Positions 62,773 to 64,000 of a stretch of 64,000 bases of DNA are shown in pieces (position 1 is the first letter of the stretch; the number at the start of each line of letters is the position of its first letter). Below the pieces are notes generated by a model. The model had not been told where the DNA came from. It saw only the letters and a list, made by a program, of their open reading frames with translations, and did not search any database. Made by a program: the position numbers and the translations under genes. This stretch comes from UBA4416 sp963422675 (lineage in GTDB: Bacteria; Bacteroidota; Bacteroidia; B-17B0; Aurantibacillaceae), in contig CAXVYS010000017.1 in assembly GCA_963422675.2 (NCBI GenBank), positions 62,001 through 126,000 on the forward strand, in the 5' to 3' direction.

Positions 62773-62802
62773 CAAATATACAGTTTTTTTTATTATCTCC
62801 AA
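62773..62802 (-). promoter_or_regulatory. Promoter of rpsT
   Basis: On the minus strand, TTG (62802-62800), 19 bases, then TATATTTG (62780-62773), 41 bases before the rpsT start. Confidence 0.75.
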
Positions 62803-62941
62803 TAAATTATTGGGATTATTTATTTTTAGAGATAATATTATTCAAAACTCACCATTATTTGCACAATTCACCTGTTTTTTTCGACTGTTTATAACAAAAA
62901 TTTACGATGTATCTGTTAAAACTTATTTTTGCAGCATACGT

Positions 62942-64000
62942 ATGAGTAAAAATAGTGTTTATTTTTTAATATGCTGGGCTTTATGTAAAAGCCTGTGTGC
63001 CCAACAACCAATTGAAGTACAAAAAAATATTGTACCAAACGGGAGCTTCGAGAATTACCGCAAAAAGTCGGGAAGCATTAAACAGGCCATTCCATGGCAA
63101 CAAATAGCCAGTGTGGATTATTATCAGGAACCCTTAAGTAATGATACTTCTGTAAGGAAAGGTGCACGAACCGGAACTTGCTATGCGGGATTAAGGTTTC
63201 AGAAAAAATACAAGGAATTTTTACAGGTTAAGTTGGCAGAACCCCTTCGCCGGGGAAGCACCTACGAGTTTGAAATGTATATCCGGTTGGCTTATTGGAG
63301 TAATGCCAGTTTAAAGTCTTTTGGAGCCCTTTTTACCAAAACAGGCTATAAAGGGCAGGGCGATGTGTTAAGAACAGCATTGGTCGATTCGGTAGTGAAA
63401 AAGGGAAGCTTTATCAATAATTACCAATGGTTTAAAATATCGGGAAAATACCTGGCCGATGGAGGCGAAAAATATGTAACAATCGGTAATTTCAATGCTT
63501 TTATTAAAAAAGACATGCTCCGGATGAACATTTTTAAGCTGGGATTTAAAGAAGCCTATTATTTTATAGACGATATATCCCTTGTAAAGGCCAAAGAACC
63601 TATAGAAAAAGTAAAAGTAGAAATTGTTGGTTCGTTTAGTGTAGATGAACAGGACTCTGTACTGGAGGTGAAAAACAACATTAAGGTGGGTGAAAAAGTA
63701 CAATTAAAAAATATTTTCTTTGAAAACGGGAGGTATTATTTATTGCCCGAATCCTATGTGGAGCTCAATAAACTGGCGCAATACCTGATCAGAAACCCAA
63801 GGATGGAAGTTCAGATCGATGGACACTCTGATAATTCCGGGTCAAGATCGAAAAACCAGAAGCTATCAGAACTGCGTGCCCGCGAAGTGTTTGAATACCT
63901 TATTAAAAAAGGAGTTCAAAATAAATTATACTTTAAAGGCTATGGAAGTTCCTTGCCAATTGCCGGTAATGATACAGAGATTGACCGGGCCAAGAACCGA
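62942..64000 (+). CDS. Secreted OmpA-domain protein, cut by the window end
   Basis: 353 codons of an open frame from ATG 62942 that continues past the window. Signal peptide (hydrophobic to about LCAQ, residue 22). The middle (about 30-200) is a carbohydrate-binding-like sandwich with NGSFENYR and FIDDIS blocks. From about 260 it holds an OmpA C-terminal peptidoglycan-binding domain: QIDGHSDNSGS, LSELRAREVFEYLI and DTEIDRAKNR. A -7 element TATTTTTG lies at 62924-62931. It is a plausible outer-membrane protein linking to the cell wall; the rest of the C-terminus is outside the window. Confidence 0.9.
   Translation, partial: MSKNSVYFLICWALCKSLCAQQPIEVQKNIVPNGSFENYRKKSGSIKQAIPWQQIASVDYYQEPLSNDTSVRKGARTGTCYAGLRFQKKYKEFLQVKLAEPLRRGSTYEFEMYIRLAYWSNASLKSFGALFTKTGYKGQGDVLRTALVDSVVKKGSFINNYQWFKISGKYLADGGEKYVTIGNFNAFIKKDMLRMNIFKLGFKEAYYFIDDISLVKAKEPIEKVKVEIVGSFSVDEQDSVLEVKNNIKVGEKVQLKNIFFENGRYYLLPESYVELNKLAQYLIRNPRMEVQIDGHSDNSGSRSKNQKLSELRAREVFEYLIKKGVQNKLYFKGYGSSLPIAGNDTEIDRAKNR

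Noticed and set aside
63368..63703. Minus-strand frame at the right end
   Set aside because: Lies opposite the OmpA-domain protein, which has a signal peptide and recognised domain.
1..64000. tRNA, rRNA or CRISPR features
   Set aside because: No tRNA-like cloverleaf segments, rRNA blocks or regularly spaced repeats were seen in the intergenic regions.

Overview
The window is a chromosomal segment of a member of the Bacteroidota. Four things point there. Promoters have the phylum's form (TTTG or TTG, about 19 bases, then TAnnTTTG), and most genes lack a Shine-Dalgarno sequence. Secreted proteins carry type IX secretion (T9SS) C-terminal sorting domains. Family choices such as GSCFA, WG-repeat, LytS/LytTR with a sensor propeller and fused malic enzyme/phosphotransacetylase are typical. 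DNA is AT-rich with short intergenic gaps. I cannot name a genus. No rRNA, tRNA, CRISPR array, insertion sequence or phage genes were seen.

Layout. 1-4.7 kb: a lipoprotein fragment, a Gfo/Idh oxidoreductase, protein-isoaspartate methyltransferase, an outer-membrane barrel-like protein, a deoxyhypusine-synthase-like protein without the catalytic lysine, and a small conserved protein. 4.7-10.2 kb: the most accessory-looking stretch, five minus-strand genes (unknown, beta-lactamase-fold hydrolase, unknown, extra methionine aminopeptidase, ABC-F ATPase) separated by related, attC-like or promoter-bearing spacers. 10.2-15 kb: a glycosyltransferase, a pair of dispersed palindromic repeats, then the translation operon thrS-infC-rpmI-rplT, where infC must start at AUU. 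15-19 kb: a YceI/MarR module with a probable operator, miaE, three small cysteine-patterned lipoproteins and a MauE-thioredoxin fusion. 19-31 kb: a HAD/GSCFA/membrane operon, ndk, nrnA, a T9SS esterase, an extradiol dioxygenase, malic enzyme and lon.

31-38.5 kb: a cobalamin riboswitch directly before a T9SS-sorted surface protein, with a BtuF-like protein 2 kb further on; between them upp, a DMT transporter and a small membrane protein; then a WG-repeat lipoprotein, a Usp protein and a CDF metal exporter. 38.5-49.5 kb: an unusual ABC ATPase, CCA-adding enzyme, a LytS/LytTR two-component pair, tag, yqeY and clpC. 49.7-58 kb: gyrA (Ala at the quinolone-contact serine position), a fused M16 peptidase and two paralogous TPR proteins. 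58-64 kb: YggS, a GNAT acetyltransferase, a DUF1015 protein, a TPR/OmpA-like lipoprotein, rpsT, and an OmpA-domain protein cut by the window end.

Most of the window is housekeeping or conserved envelope biology. The parts most worth following up are the cassette-like array at 5.3-10.2 kb, the riboswitch-controlled T9SS surface protein, the lysine-less DHS homologue, and the cysteine-patterned lipoprotein trio beside the MauE-thioredoxin fusion.
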